From Salegentibacter maritimus (lineage in GTDB: Bacteria > Bacteroidota > Bacteroidia > Flavobacteriales > Flavobacteriaceae), in NCBI RefSeq assembly GCF_016236915.1, contig NZ_JAEHOK010000001.1, positions 124,001 through 188,000 of the forward strand: a stretch of DNA of 64,000 nucleotides, written 5' to 3'. Made by a program: the position numbers and the translations under genes. Positions 52,683-61,459 of the stretch are shown piece by piece. A model generated the notes under the pieces. The model searched no databases. It was not told the origin of the DNA and worked only from the letters and a program-made list of their open reading frames with translations. How positions within the stretch are numbered: the first letter of the stretch is position 1; the number at the start of each line of letters is the position of its first letter.

Positions 52683-53996
52683 CTAGGCTATTCGCTTTAT
52701 TCTAGCACCAATATTTTTAAGGCGTTCTTCTATATTTTCGTAGCCTCTATCTATTTGTTCTATATTATGGATAGTAGATGTTCCTTTGGCAGAAAGCGCA
52801 GCTATAAGTAAAGAAATACCCGCCCTAATATCTGGCGAAGTCATAGTAGTAGCTTTTAACTGAGACTGGAAATCGTGCCCAATTACGGTTGCACGGTGCG
52901 GATCACATAAAATAATCTTTGCCCCCATATCAATGAGCTTATCAACAAAAAACAAACGACTCTCAAACATTTTTTGGTGAATAAGTACACTACCACGCGC
53001 TTGTGTAGCCACTACCAGCAAAATACTAAGTAAATCTGGAGTAAACCCTGGCCATGGCGCATCACTAATATTCATTATAGAACCATCGATAAAGCTTTGT
53101 ACTTCATAACCATTGGTATGTGCAGGGATAAAAATATCGTCCCCTTTCCGTTCAATAGTTATTCCCAATTTTCTAAAAGTAGTTGGAATAATACCTAACA
53201 TATCCCAGCGAACATCTTTTATGGTAATTTCGCTCTTAGTCATTGCTGCCAGGCCTATCCACGATCCTATCTCAATCATATCGGGAAGGATGCGGTGTTC
53301 ACAACCTTTTAAAGAATCTACACCTTCTATAGTTAAGAGATTAGAACCTACACCACTTATCTTTGCCCCCATGGCATTAAGCATGGCGCAAAGTTGTTGT
53401 AAATAAGGTTCACAAGCAGCATTATAAATAGTAGTAGTACCACTGGCAAGAACAGCCGCCATCACAATATTGGCTGTACCGGTAACCGATGCTTCTTCCA
53501 GGAGCATAAAGTCTCCTTTTAGTCCGTTTGGAGCTTCAACCCCATAAAAACGTTCTTCTTTATTATATCTAAATTGAGCTCCTAGTTTTATAAATCCTTC
53601 AAAATGGGTATCTAGCCTTCTTCGCCCAATTTTATCACCTCCCGGCTTTGGAATAAATCCTTTACCGAACCTGGCCAATAAAGGGCCAACAATCATAATA
53701 GATCCTCTAAGCCCACTACCATCTATTTTAAACTGTGCACTGCTTAAATAGTCTAAATCGAGATCGTCACTCTTAAAAGAGTAACTACCTTTTCCTAGTT
53801 TTTTAATTTTAACTCCAAGATTTTCAAGAAGTTTAATCAGTTTATTTACATCCAGAATATCTGGTATATTATTAATTACTACCTCTTCAGAGGTTAATAA
53901 TACGGCACAAAGAATTTGCAGGGCTTCGTTTTTGGCTCCTTGTGGCTGAATTTCTCCACTAAGTTGCTGCCCGCCTTCAATTTGGAAAGTTCCCAT
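52683..53996 (-). CDS. murA: UDP-N-acetylglucosamine 1-carboxyvinyltransferase, Cys-to-Asp form
   Basis: The 437-residue enzyme has the EPT fold blocks: LSGEIQPQGAKNEALQILCAVLLT, DGSGLRGSIMIVGPLLARFGKG, EASVTGTANIVMAAVLASG, DMIEIGSWIGLAA and TSPDIRAGISLLIAAL. It transfers enolpyruvate from PEP to UDP-GlcNAc, the first step of peptidoglycan synthesis. At the catalytic loop the usual PGGC reads KPGGDKIGRRRLDTH, with Asp121 (codon 53634-53636) in place of Cys. Other bacteria with Asp here are naturally insensitive to fosfomycin. It lies 17 bp after the DUF4290 gene. Confidence 0.95.
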   Translation of the reverse strand: MGTFQIEGGQQLSGEIQPQGAKNEALQILCAVLLTSEEVVINNIPDILDVNKLIKLLENLGVKIKKLGKGSYSFKSDDLDLDYLSSAQFKIDGSGLRGSIMIVGPLLARFGKGFIPKPGGDKIGRRRLDTHFEGFIKLGAQFRYNKEERFYGVEAPNGLKGDFMLLEEASVTGTANIVMAAVLASGTTTIYNAACEPYLQQLCAMLNAMGAKISGVGSNLLTIEGVDSLKGCEHRILPDMIEIGSWIGLAAMTKSEITIKDVRWDMLGIIPTTFRKLGITIERKGDDIFIPAHTNGYEVQSFIDGSIMNISDAPWPGFTPDLLSILLVVATQARGSVLIHQKMFESRLFFVDKLIDMGAKIILCDPHRATVIGHDFQSQLKATTMTSPDIRAGISLLIAALSAKGTSTIHNIEQIDRGYENIEERLKNIGARIKRIA

Positions 53997-54013
53997 GAAA
54001 GTAAAATGTTTTT

Positions 54014-54661
54014 TTAGTAGCGCTTACGTCCGGATCCTCCTTTACGGTTGGACTTTTTAGAATGATTGCTTTTACCGCTGTGTTTCTTTTTATTTCTAAT
54101 TAAATTTGAAGCATCACTAAGGTCTTCATCGGCATTTTTAAGGTTAATTTTACCACCACTAAGTTCTCTAAGGTGTTCAAAAATAATACTATCTTCTACC
54201 GTATCACGATTCCAGTTTAGATAAGACTTTTTCATATGGTTGGCTATTGTTAAAACCAAACCTTCTTTTAAAGGTCCCTCTTCCCAGTCTTTAACTTCAT
54301 CTATCATTCGGTAGATATTATTTCCGTAGAAACGATATTTCGGGAAATTTTGTGGATAATCTAACATCTCGGGACGCTCTTCCAACAATTCTTTACTGGG
54401 CTTGGGAAAAGGTGATTCCACATCGAGTTTAAAATCACTAATTATAAATAACTGGTCCCATAGTTTATGCTGAAAATCGGGCACATCGCGTAGATGTGGA
54501 TTCATATTTCCCATTACAGAAATTATAGATTTTGCAACCTGGTTACGTTCTTTATCGTCCTCTATCTCAACGGCTTTTTCCACCATTTTTTGAAGATGTC
54601 TCCCGTATTCAGGAATAATTAAGTGGCTCCTTTCAGAGTTATATTCTAATGCGTGTGTCAA
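54014..54661 (-). CDS. DUF4290-family protein
   Basis: The 215-residue protein starts with TTG and reads MTHALEYNSERSHLIIPEYGRHLQKMVEKAVEI-type, then MGNMNPHLRDVPDFQHKLWDQLFIISDFKLDVESPFPKP. This is the DUF4290 pattern. The last 30 residues are very basic and rich in Ser/Lys/Gly (KKHSGKSNHSKKSNRKGGSG), suggesting nucleic-acid or surface binding. Function unknown. It sits upstream of murA in one transcript, an arrangement I recall as common in flavobacteria. Confidence 0.85.
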   Translation of the reverse strand: MTHALEYNSERSHLIIPEYGRHLQKMVEKAVEIEDDKERNQVAKSIISVMGNMNPHLRDVPDFQHKLWDQLFIISDFKLDVESPFPKPSKELLEERPEMLDYPQNFPKYRFYGNNIYRMIDEVKDWEEGPLKEGLVLTIANHMKKSYLNWNRDTVEDSIIFEHLRELSGGKINLKNADEDLSDASNLIRNKKKHSGKSNHSKKSNRKGGSGRKRY

Positions 54662-54909
54662 AATTGAAATTTATATGGTAATACTTTATTCGATAATCGA
54701 GACTTAAACACCTTGAAGTTTGTTTCAAAATCAAATTTCTTCCATTTAATGCCTCTCAGGCTCTCCTTTTATAAATTCGCCTGTGATAGTTGAGAACGGC
54801 AAAGTACTAAATATTATCGAGATAGATAAAAAATTAATAATTTAAAAAGACAGAAACTTCAAATGCTAAAAGGCAAATTTAAAAATTCTCGTTTTAAAAT
54901 TTATAAGAA

Positions 54910-55203
54910 TTATAGGGAAATTACACCCTCTACCTTTGCTGCCACTTCCTTATATTTTTCAATAACTGCATCGGGATTTCTCATACGAACATTAATTGAT
55001 GCACTAATATAAGTTCCCTTTTTAGATTTTTTGGTAGTAATTACCGCTCCCATATTATCAAAAATCTCTTCAATCTTTTCTATGCGATTAGAATTAGCTG
55101 GCACTATAAACTTATATAAATATTCGGTTGGCCATAGCGAGGTATCCTGTAATTGACTTTTTAATTTACTGTAAAACTCTTCCTGATCTTTCGTTCCACT
55201 CAT
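54910..55203 (-). CDS. DUF493 (YbeD-like) family protein
   Basis: The 97-residue protein has FYSKLKSQLQDTSLWPTEYLYKFIVPANSNR and then VITTKKSKKGTYISASINVRMRNPDAVIEKYKEVA. This is the ferredoxin-like alpha/beta fold of DUF493, similar to ACT domains. No function is established. A CAAAGATA -7 box (minus strand TATCTTTG) at 55229-55236 lies 26 bp upstream, inside an inverted repeat. Confidence 0.88.
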   Translation of the reverse strand: MSGTKDQEEFYSKLKSQLQDTSLWPTEYLYKFIVPANSNRIEKIEEIFDNMGAVITTKKSKKGTYISASINVRMRNPDAVIEKYKEVAAKVEGVISL

Positions 55204-55223
55204 AGCTTTCTAACTTAAATTTA

Positions 55224-55250
55224 GTTTGCAAAGATACAAGGATTGCAAAC
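55224..55250. promoter_or_regulatory. Inverted repeat over the DUF493 promoter
   Basis: GTTTGCAA (55224-55231) and TTGCAAAC (55243-55250) are perfect 8-bp inverted arms with an 11-nt centre. They enclose the TATCTTTG -7 box of the minus-strand gene. It lies between two divergent genes and could be an operator. Confidence 0.45.
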
Positions 55251-55287
55251 ATTTTTATAATCAATTTCAAATGTCGAAATTTGAAGC

Positions 55288-55824
55288 GTGAAAAAGCAAA
55301 AAATAGTAATAACCGGTGGCCCCGGTACAGGAAAATCTTCTATCATTCGCCAACTTGAAAAACACGGGCATGAATGTCTACATGAAATTTCAAGACAGGT
55401 TACCCTAGAAGCGCAAAAGCAAGGGATTTCTCAGTTATTTCTGGAAAAGCCCGTACTTTTTAGTGAAAAATTACTGGAAGGAAGAAAAATACAGCATCGG
55501 GAAGCCGATATGATTTCTACTTCCCCTATCTTTATAGATCGCGGTATTCCAGATGTACTGGCGTATATGGATTATTTCAATACAGCATATTCAGCATATT
55601 TCACCAATGCCTGTAAAGAGTATCCTTACGATAAAATATTCTTTTTACCACCCTGGGAAGAAATTTACCAAAGTGATAACGAGCGTTACGAATCTTTTAA
55701 AGAAGCTAGTTTAATTTCAAAACACCTTTTTGAAACCTATAAGAAATATGGTTATAGCCCCATTGAGGTTCCAAAAACTTCAATTAAAGAAAGAGTTCAA
55801 TTTATATTAAATCAAATTGAATAA
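55288..55824 (+). CDS. NadR/Ttd14-like P-loop ATP-binding protein
   Basis: The 178-residue protein starts with GTG. It has the Walker A VITGGPGTGKSSIIRQLEK, HEISRQVTLEAQKQG, FIDRGIPDVLAYMDYFN and KIFFLPPWEEIYQSDNERYESF. This is the AAA_28 group related to the NadR kinase domain. The DRG and ER...ESF motifs fit a nucleoside or nucleotide kinase. The substrate is not known. It ends 5 bp before recQ and is likely in one transcript with recQ and fmt. Confidence 0.82.
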   Translation: MKKQKIVITGGPGTGKSSIIRQLEKHGHECLHEISRQVTLEAQKQGISQLFLEKPVLFSEKLLEGRKIQHREADMISTSPIFIDRGIPDVLAYMDYFNTAYSAYFTNACKEYPYDKIFFLPPWEEIYQSDNERYESFKEASLISKHLFETYKKYGYSPIEVPKTSIKERVQFILNQIE

Positions 55825-55829
55825 ACTAT

Positions 55830-57731
55830 TTGCAAGACGCACATTACATATTAAAAAAATATTGGGGACATTCGTCCTTTAGATCGTTACAGGAACCTAT
55901 AATAGCAAAAGTCCTTAAGCAAAAGAATGTCCTGGCACTAATGCCAACAGGGGGCGGAAAATCACTTTGTTTTCAAATCCCGGCTTTATTACAGGAAGGA
56001 ATATGCATCGTGGTCTCGCCGTTAGTGGCCTTAATGGAAAATCAGGTAAATGCCCTTCAGCAAAAGGGAATAAAAGCCATGGCTTTAACCGGGGGAATGA
56101 CTTACCAGGATCTTGATACCGCCCTGGATAATTGTATCTACGGAAATTACAAATTTCTTTATCTATCGCCTGAAAGACTCCAACAAAACCTGGTGCAGGA
56201 GCGTATTAAATTGATGAACGTCAATCTAATTGCCGTAGATGAAGCACATTGTATTTCACAGTGGGGTCATGATTTTAGGCCGGCTTACCGAAATATTTGC
56301 CTATTAAAAGATTTAAAACCTGGGGTGGTATTTATAGCACTAACAGCCACTGCAACCCCTTTAGTTGTAAAAGATATTATAAAAGAGTTAGAGCTAGAAA
56401 ATATAGATGTACTTAAAGACTCTTTTTATAGGGCAAATATTGCTTATAATGTATTAAAAGCGGAAGACAAATACTACCATCTTAGTAAGCTACTAAAAAC
56501 TAAGAATGAACCGGCAATAATTTACGTTAGAAGCCGAAAAGCAAGTCTTGAAATTGCCGGTTTTTTAAATAAAAAGGGCTATAGTGCTGATGCGTTTCAT
56601 GGTGGTTTACAGCCAAATGAAAAGACCCGAAGACTTAATGAATGGCTGGAAAACAAACACCAAATCATGGTAGCCACCACTGCTTTTGGTATGGGAATAG
56701 ATAAAGCCGATGTACGCCAGGTTATTCATCTAAATCTCCCAGAATCTTTAGAAAGCTATTTTCAGGAAGCCGGAAGAGCCGGAAGAGATGGGAAAAAAGC
56801 GGTTGCCACTATTTTAACCAATAAAGGTGATATTCCGGTTTTAAAGAGTCAGTTTTTGGCAAATTTACCCCAATTGGAAGATGTAAAACTGGTCTATAAA
56901 AAACTAAACACTTATTTTAGGATAGCTTATGGCGAGGGTGAACAAACCGAGCACAACTTTAGCTTTTCCAAATTTTGTGCTCAATACGAATTACCGTTTT
57001 CAAAAACTTACGAAGTTCTTCAACTCTTGGACCGCTGTAGTATTTTGAAGCTTTCTAAAGAATTCCATAAAAAAACCAGTATCCATTTTAGCGTTTCAGG
57101 AAAGCAGCTTCAGTTTTACTTAGATCAAAATCAAAAATATGAAGAATTTGTTCGTGCACTTCTTAGGACCTATGGTGGAATTTTAGAGAATAAAACCAAT
57201 ATAGACCTGGCTTCAATTTGTAAAAAATCGAGTATAGATCAAAATACAGCACTTAAATACCTTGAAGAACTTGAAAAGGCTCAACTATTGGAATACGTAT
57301 ATACCGAACATGATGCTACGGTTTTATTTTTGGTACCGCGGGAAGATGATTCGGTTATTTTTCCACTCGCACCCTATATAAAACAATATAATAATTCTAA
57401 AAAAGAAAAAATAGATGCGGTATTAGATTATTTGGAAAACGACAATTTATGCCGAAGCAGACAACTTCTAGCCTATTTTGGAGAAGAAAAAGCAGAAGAC
57501 TGTAAAATTTGTTCTGTATGCCAAAAAAACGTAACACCGCTAACACGAGAAGTTAAAAATGCTATTTATATAGCGATTACAAAAGTTTTAAAAATTAAGA
57601 ATGCTTCATCCCGGGAACTAACTGAAGCAATAAATTACCCTGAAAATCAGGTTTTAGAGGTTTTACGCCTATTAATAGACAAAGAAATAATTATCAGAGA
57701 AACGGGGAGTATCTATAAAATAAAAAATTGA
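55830..57731 (+). CDS. recQ: RecQ-family ATP-dependent DNA helicase
   Basis: The 633-residue protein starts with TTG. Motif I is ALMPTGGGKSLCFQIPAL, motif II VDEAHCISQWGHDFRP, motif III ALTATATP and motif VI QEAGRAGRDGK. A RecQ zinc-binding part follows with CRSRQLLAYFGEEKAEDCKICSVCQ; the first Cys is in place. The C-terminus is a winged-helix-like region without an HRDC domain. It unwinds DNA 3' to 5' in recombination and repair. Its stop overlaps the fmt start by one base (TGATG). Confidence 0.93.
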   Translation: MQDAHYILKKYWGHSSFRSLQEPIIAKVLKQKNVLALMPTGGGKSLCFQIPALLQEGICIVVSPLVALMENQVNALQQKGIKAMALTGGMTYQDLDTALDNCIYGNYKFLYLSPERLQQNLVQERIKLMNVNLIAVDEAHCISQWGHDFRPAYRNICLLKDLKPGVVFIALTATATPLVVKDIIKELELENIDVLKDSFYRANIAYNVLKAEDKYYHLSKLLKTKNEPAIIYVRSRKASLEIAGFLNKKGYSADAFHGGLQPNEKTRRLNEWLENKHQIMVATTAFGMGIDKADVRQVIHLNLPESLESYFQEAGRAGRDGKKAVATILTNKGDIPVLKSQFLANLPQLEDVKLVYKKLNTYFRIAYGEGEQTEHNFSFSKFCAQYELPFSKTYEVLQLLDRCSILKLSKEFHKKTSIHFSVSGKQLQFYLDQNQKYEEFVRALLRTYGGILENKTNIDLASICKKSSIDQNTALKYLEELEKAQLLEYVYTEHDATVLFLVPREDDSVIFPLAPYIKQYNNSKKEKIDAVLDYLENDNLCRSRQLLAYFGEEKAEDCKICSVCQKNVTPLTREVKNAIYIAITKVLKIKNASSRELTEAINYPENQVLEVLRLLIDKEIIIRETGSIYKIKN

Positions 57732-58678
57732 TGAGTGAAATAAGAATAGTATTTATGGGAACACCAGACTTTGCTGTTGCAAGTTTAAGTAGCATATTAG
57801 AAGCTGGGTATAATGTGGTAGGTGTAATTACCGCTCCCGATAGGCCAGCGGGTCGTGGTAGAAAAGTACAGGAAAGTGCTGTAAAAAAATTTGCAAAAGA
57901 TAAAGGATTAAAACTCTTGCAGCCTACCAATTTAAAGGATAAAAGTTTTCTTGAAGATTTAGAAGCTTTAAACCCAACCATACAGGTGGTAGTTGCATTT
58001 AGAATGCTACCTAAAGCGGTTTGGGATTTACCAAAACTTGGAACTTTCAACCTTCACGCTTCGCTGCTTCCGCAATACAGAGGTGCAGCACCAATTAACT
58101 GGGCGATTATTAATAATGAGCCAAAAACAGGGGTTTCTACTTTTTTTCTGGATGAAAAAATTGATACAGGCGCAATGATTCTTCAGAAGGAAGTGAATAT
58201 AGATACAGAAGAAACCGTAGGCGAATTACATGATAAGCTAATGGATTTAGGGGCTCACCTGGTGGTGGAAACACTAATACTAATTGAAAAAGGAAATGTA
58301 ACCCCTACCCCACAGCCGCTTAATTTAGTACTAAAAGAAGCCCCCAAACTAACTAAGGAAAATACCAAAATTAACTGGAACGACTCTTTAGATAAAATTT
58401 ACAATTTAATACGCGGACTTAATCCTTATCCGGCCGCGTGGTCTTATTTTTTTAATGGCAAAAAAGACGAAAAGGTTAAGATCTATCAATGTAAAAAAGA
58501 AAATTACGATCATAACTTAGAAAATGGTAGTATTCTCATTGAAGACAAAAAGCTGAAAGTAGCTGTGAAAGATGGCTATTTAATAATTGAAGAATTACAA
58601 CTCCCCGGAAAAAGAAAAATGGATGTTAAATCACTTTTAAATGGTTATGTCTTTCTAAAAGAGGCGAAATTCTTCTAA
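57731..58678 (+). CDS. fmt: Methionyl-tRNA formyltransferase
   Basis: The 315-residue enzyme has RIVFMGTPDFAVASL, ITAPDRPAGRGRKVQ, VVVAFRMLPKAVWDLPKLGTFNLHASLLPQYRGAAPINWAI and the catalytic part FFLDEKIDTGAMI. It formylates initiator Met-tRNA with 10-formyl-THF. The C-terminal OB-like domain (NPYPAAWSYFFNGK) is complete. The start is the ATG at 57731; TTG at 57728 is less likely. Confidence 0.95.
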   Translation: MSEIRIVFMGTPDFAVASLSSILEAGYNVVGVITAPDRPAGRGRKVQESAVKKFAKDKGLKLLQPTNLKDKSFLEDLEALNPTIQVVVAFRMLPKAVWDLPKLGTFNLHASLLPQYRGAAPINWAIINNEPKTGVSTFFLDEKIDTGAMILQKEVNIDTEETVGELHDKLMDLGAHLVVETLILIEKGNVTPTPQPLNLVLKEAPKLTKENTKINWNDSLDKIYNLIRGLNPYPAAWSYFFNGKKDEKVKIYQCKKENYDHNLENGSILIEDKKLKVAVKDGYLIIEELQLPGKRKMDVKSLLNGYVFLKEAKFF

Positions 58679-58782
58679 GCCCTTATGGTTATTGAAACGG
58701 AAGAAAATCAACTAAATGGAGACTTCTTTATCAACAAAATGCCCGACTTATTAACAAAATCCTGCATTTCCCTTGATATTAC

Positions 58783-58812
58783 TTGCACGGCCGAGAATTC
58801 CATATAAATTTG
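58783..58812 (+). promoter_or_regulatory. Promoter of the HU gene
   Basis: TTG (58783-58785) and TAAATTTG (58805-58812) are separated by exactly 19 nt. It leaves a leader of about 50 nt before the ATG at 58864. Confidence 0.8.
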
Positions 58813-58863
58813 TAAGGCAATTTAACAGAATGTTTAACCAACAGTTTATTTAAAATTCAAATT

Positions 58864-59136
58864 ATGAACAAAACAGATTTAATTGACGCAATGGCCGAAA
58901 ATGCTGGTATTTCTAAAGCAGCAGCTAAAAAAGCACTAGAATCTTTCTTAGAAAACGTAGAAGGTTCTCTTAAAAAAGGAGATCGCGTTTCTTTAGTAGG
59001 ATTTGGATCTTGGTCAGTTTCTAAAAGAGCTGCAAGAGAAGGAAGAAACCCACAAACCGGAAAAACTATTAAAATTGCTGCTAAAAATGTAGTTAAATTT
59101 AAAGCCGGTGCAGATTTACAAAAAGCTGTAAACTAA
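58864..59136 (+). CDS. HU-type nucleoid DNA-binding protein
   Basis: The 90-residue protein reads [28 protein letters not shown] at its start. [41 protein letters not shown] forms the beta-arms with the intercalating Pro in GRNPQTG. It is a classic HU that bends and packs DNA, acting as a homodimer. It has its own strong promoter and terminator. It could also be one of several HU paralogs of the genome. Confidence 0.96.
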   Translation: MNKTDLIDAMAENAGISKAAAKKALESFLENVEGSLKKGDRVSLVGFGSWSVSKRAAREGRNPQTGKTIKIAAKNVVKFKAGADLQKAVN

Positions 59137-59158
59137 TAATTTAAATTAGTAAAGCACT

Positions 59159-59186
59159 AAAAGCTTCCCATTTGGGAGGCTTTTTT
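59159..59186 (+). terminator. Terminator of the HU gene
   Basis: AAGCTTCCC (59161-59169) pairs with GGGAGGCTT (59174-59182) with one G-T pair, followed by six T's. Confidence 0.9.
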
Positions 59187-59257
59187 AATGAAAAATTTTA
59201 GCATTTTATTTGATTTTTTTTTCAAATAATGGTAGCTTAGAGTAAAACAATGCTAAA

Positions 59258-59818
59258 ATGATTGCTTTAAAACCAACCAAAGGCCATCTATTGGTAGCAG
59301 AACCATCGATAATTGGAGATGTTGCATTCAACCGATCTGTGGTATTGCTCGCCGAGCATTCTAATGCAGGTTCGGTTGGTTTCATACTTAATAAAATTTT
59401 AGACTTCACCCTACAAGACCTTGTTCCCAATCTTTCCGGTAACTTCAAAATATACAACGGCGGACCTGTAGAACAAGACAACCTATACTTTATTCATAAA
59501 ATCCCGGACCTTATTCCGCAAAGTATAGAAATAGCCAACGGGATTTATTGGGGTGGCAACTTTGAGGTCGTTACCGAACTTATTCAGCAAGGGCTTATAA
59601 GCGAGAAAGAAATACGTTTCTTTTTAGGCTATTCTGGCTGGGATGCCAATCAATTAAGTGAAGAGCTCGATTCACATGCCTGGATAATTACTACAAATGA
59701 TGACACCAAAGACATTATTGAACGTCCTTATGGTTCTTTTTGGAAAGACAAGATGATGCAATTAGGAGGCGAATACCTTTTATGGTCTAATGCTCCAGAA
59801 AACCCAAGTTATAATTAA
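59258..59818 (+). CDS. YqgE/AlgH family protein
   Basis: The 186-residue protein has KGHLLVAEPSIIGDVAFNRSVVLLAEHSNAGSVGFILNK, IYNGGPVEQDNLYFIHK, IYWGGNFEV and FFLGYSGWDANQLSEEL. These are the standard UPF0301/YqgE blocks. Function is not known. It is cytoplasmic. It overlaps the convergent aminotransferase gene by 4 bp at the stop codons. Confidence 0.93.
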   Translation: MIALKPTKGHLLVAEPSIIGDVAFNRSVVLLAEHSNAGSVGFILNKILDFTLQDLVPNLSGNFKIYNGGPVEQDNLYFIHKIPDLIPQSIEIANGIYWGGNFEVVTELIQQGLISEKEIRFFLGYSGWDANQLSEELDSHAWIITTNDDTKDIIERPYGSFWKDKMMQLGGEYLLWSNAPENPSYN

Positions 59819-60660
59819 CCCAATCTTGCCTTTACATTTAACTTTGAAAGTAAATCCTTAGCCGATTTGTTCTCAAATTTTTTCTTACGATATTTTGTAA
59901 CAGGTTGAATACCGCAAATAACATTTGTTATAAATAATTCGTCTGCTTTCTGAAGTTCAAATGGAGAGATAGAAGCTTCTTCTATACTTAAATCTGGTAG
60001 AGTTTTTATTATCTCTAAAAGTTTTTTTCTGGTAATTCCGTTTAAAGCACCATCTGAAAGCGGTGGAGTTTTAATCTTATCACCTTTTCTAAGAAAAAGG
60101 TTTCCATTAAGAGCTTCTACAACATTTTTCTTTTCATTGATTAAAAAGCAGTTTTCATATCCATTTTCTGAAGCAAAAATACTGCCCAATACATTAATAG
60201 CACGATTATTAGATTTTATTGTAGAAAATAGACCACTGGTAATGTAATGGTCTTTAAAGAGCTCTACTTCATAATCCTCTTCATTCAATAAATAAAAAGC
60301 ATTTTGGAGTTCTTCGGCAGTTATAATAAAACCAATTTCACGTGTGGTAGGCTTATAATATCCGCCTTCTTTACGAAATGCAGAAAACTTTACACGAGCG
60401 GCGTGAGTATCCAGTCCGTTTTCTTTTACTAAATTCAATATTTCCTTTTCTAAAAATTCGGGAGAAAAACTCGCGGGAATTTCCATTCGCATAATACGCA
60501 TAGAAGCCATTAACCTAAAGTAATGATCTTCCCAAAACATTACCTTTCCATTAATTACCCGAATGGTTTCAAAAACAGCATCTCCATAGGCAAATCCTCG
60601 ATTCGCTATAGAAAGTGATGCTTGATTCTCTGCTACTAATTTTCCGTTTATATTTATCAT
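59815..60660 (-). CDS. Aminotransferase class IV (aminodeoxychorismate lyase-like)
   Basis: The 281-residue PLP enzyme starts MININGKLVAENQASLSIANRGFAYGDAVFETIRV, typical of class IV. The PLP Lys is in FSTIKSNNRAINVLGS, and EALNGNLFLRKGD, DGALNGITRKKLLEI and ADELFITNVICGIQPV follow. The family includes branched-chain and D-amino-acid aminotransferases and PabC, which makes p-aminobenzoate. The ITNV...GI end and length favour PabC-like, but this is not certain. A terminator lies just upstream. Confidence 0.85.
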   Translation of the reverse strand: MININGKLVAENQASLSIANRGFAYGDAVFETIRVINGKVMFWEDHYFRLMASMRIMRMEIPASFSPEFLEKEILNLVKENGLDTHAARVKFSAFRKEGGYYKPTTREIGFIITAEELQNAFYLLNEEDYEVELFKDHYITSGLFSTIKSNNRAINVLGSIFASENGYENCFLINEKKNVVEALNGNLFLRKGDKIKTPPLSDGALNGITRKKLLEIIKTLPDLSIEEASISPFELQKADELFITNVICGIQPVTKYRKKKFENKSAKDLLSKLNVKARLG

Positions 60661-60685
60661 AAAAAAACCCCGTTTTAGAACGGGG
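60661..60685 (-). terminator. Terminator of the START-like gene
   Basis: CCCCGTT (60668-60674) pairs with AACGGGG (60679-60685); read on the minus strand a run of seven T's follows. It lies between the START-like gene and the aminotransferase start, so the latter has its own promoter. Confidence 0.92.
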
Positions 60686-60711
60686 CAAATGTAATGTTTA
60701 TCTTAGAAATA

Positions 60712-61101
60712 TTAAACTGATCCTAAAACGTGTTTTAGATCTGAAATCATATTTTCCCAAAGCATCTTTCCCTCTTCAACTTCATCTTCATCATCGGCAA
60801 AATCAGTAATCATTATAGAAACATCTTTAGTGATTTCATCTACCTGTATTCTTATTTCAAAAAAATATGGAGTATCTTCATCGTCCAACCACTTAAATTT
60901 TATACGTTCATCGCTCTTTTTACTTACCAATTTGGCTTTTTCTTCACTTCCTTCCCAAATAAAAGTAAATAATTCACCTCGTGAATTTACATTATCTGCA
61001 TACCATTCGCTTAATCCTGAAGGAGTTGATATATATTGGTATAACAATGAAGGAGAAGCTTGAATGGGAAATTCCATTTCGTACTTGATCTTATCTTCCA
61101 T
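60712..61101 (-). CDS. START-like/SRPBCC domain protein
   Basis: The 129-residue protein has the N-terminal strand KIKYEMEFPIQASPSLLYQYISTPSGLSEWYADNV, then FTFIWEGSEEKAKLVSKKSDERIKFKWLDDEDTPYFFEI and a final helix (MLWENMISDLKHVLG). This is the helix-grip fold of SRPBCC/AHSA1-like proteins, which bind hydrophobic ligands or proteins. Its role is not known. Single gene with its own terminator, divergent from tRNA-Met. Confidence 0.85.
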   Translation of the reverse strand: MEDKIKYEMEFPIQASPSLLYQYISTPSGLSEWYADNVNSRGELFTFIWEGSEEKAKLVSKKSDERIKFKWLDDEDTPYFFEIRIQVDEITKDVSIMITDFADDEDEVEEGKMLWENMISDLKHVLGSV

Positions 61102-61185
61102 TTTTAGATATAATTAGTTTTGGGCAATATAGATATTAATTAGAAGGATAAAAAGAAAACAAAATAAATATTTTAGAAAATAAAG

Positions 61186-61216
61186 TTTGCGTCAATACAA
61201 AATGTTTATATATTTG
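61186..61216 (+). promoter_or_regulatory. Promoter of tRNA-Met
   Basis: TTTG (61186-61189) and TATATTTG (61209-61216) are separated by exactly 19 nt, a textbook Bacteroidota promoter, about 66 nt before the tRNA. Confidence 0.85.
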
Positions 61217-61282
61217 CACCCGCAATCACATTTTGGTGAAAATGCTCGTTAAGTCAGGCCAATAGCCGGCTAACAAGAAAAT

Positions 61283-61356
61283 GGCGAGGTAGCTCAGTTG
61301 GTTAGAGCGTCGGATTCATAACCCGGAGGTCACGAGTTCAAATCTCGTTCTCGCTA
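61283..61356 (+). tRNA. tRNA-Met (CAT anticodon)
   Basis: The 74-nt gene folds into a cloverleaf. The acceptor arm is GGCGAGG with TCTCGCT, closed by two G-U pairs. The D arm is GCTC...GAGC, the anticodon loop TTCATAA, the T arm ACGAG-TTCAAAT-CTCGT and the discriminator A. CCA is not encoded. It lacks the C1-A72 mismatch of initiator tRNA, so it is probably elongator Met. A tRNA-Ile with a modified CAT cannot be excluded by eye. One mismatch (A-C) closes the anticodon stem. Confidence 0.92.
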
Positions 61357-61365
61357 CAAAGAAAT

Positions 61366-61393
61366 AAAAGCTCCACAAAAATGTGGAGCTTTT
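61366..61393 (+). terminator. Terminator of tRNA-Met
   Basis: AAAAGCTCCACA (61366-61377) pairs perfectly with TGTGGAGCTTTT (61382-61393), followed by T's. Confidence 0.92.
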
Positions 61394-61459
61394 ATTTTTT
61401 ATACTAGTCCCGCATAATCAAAATGGGGGATCAAGAACATTTTCTGGGTTTTTGCTTTT

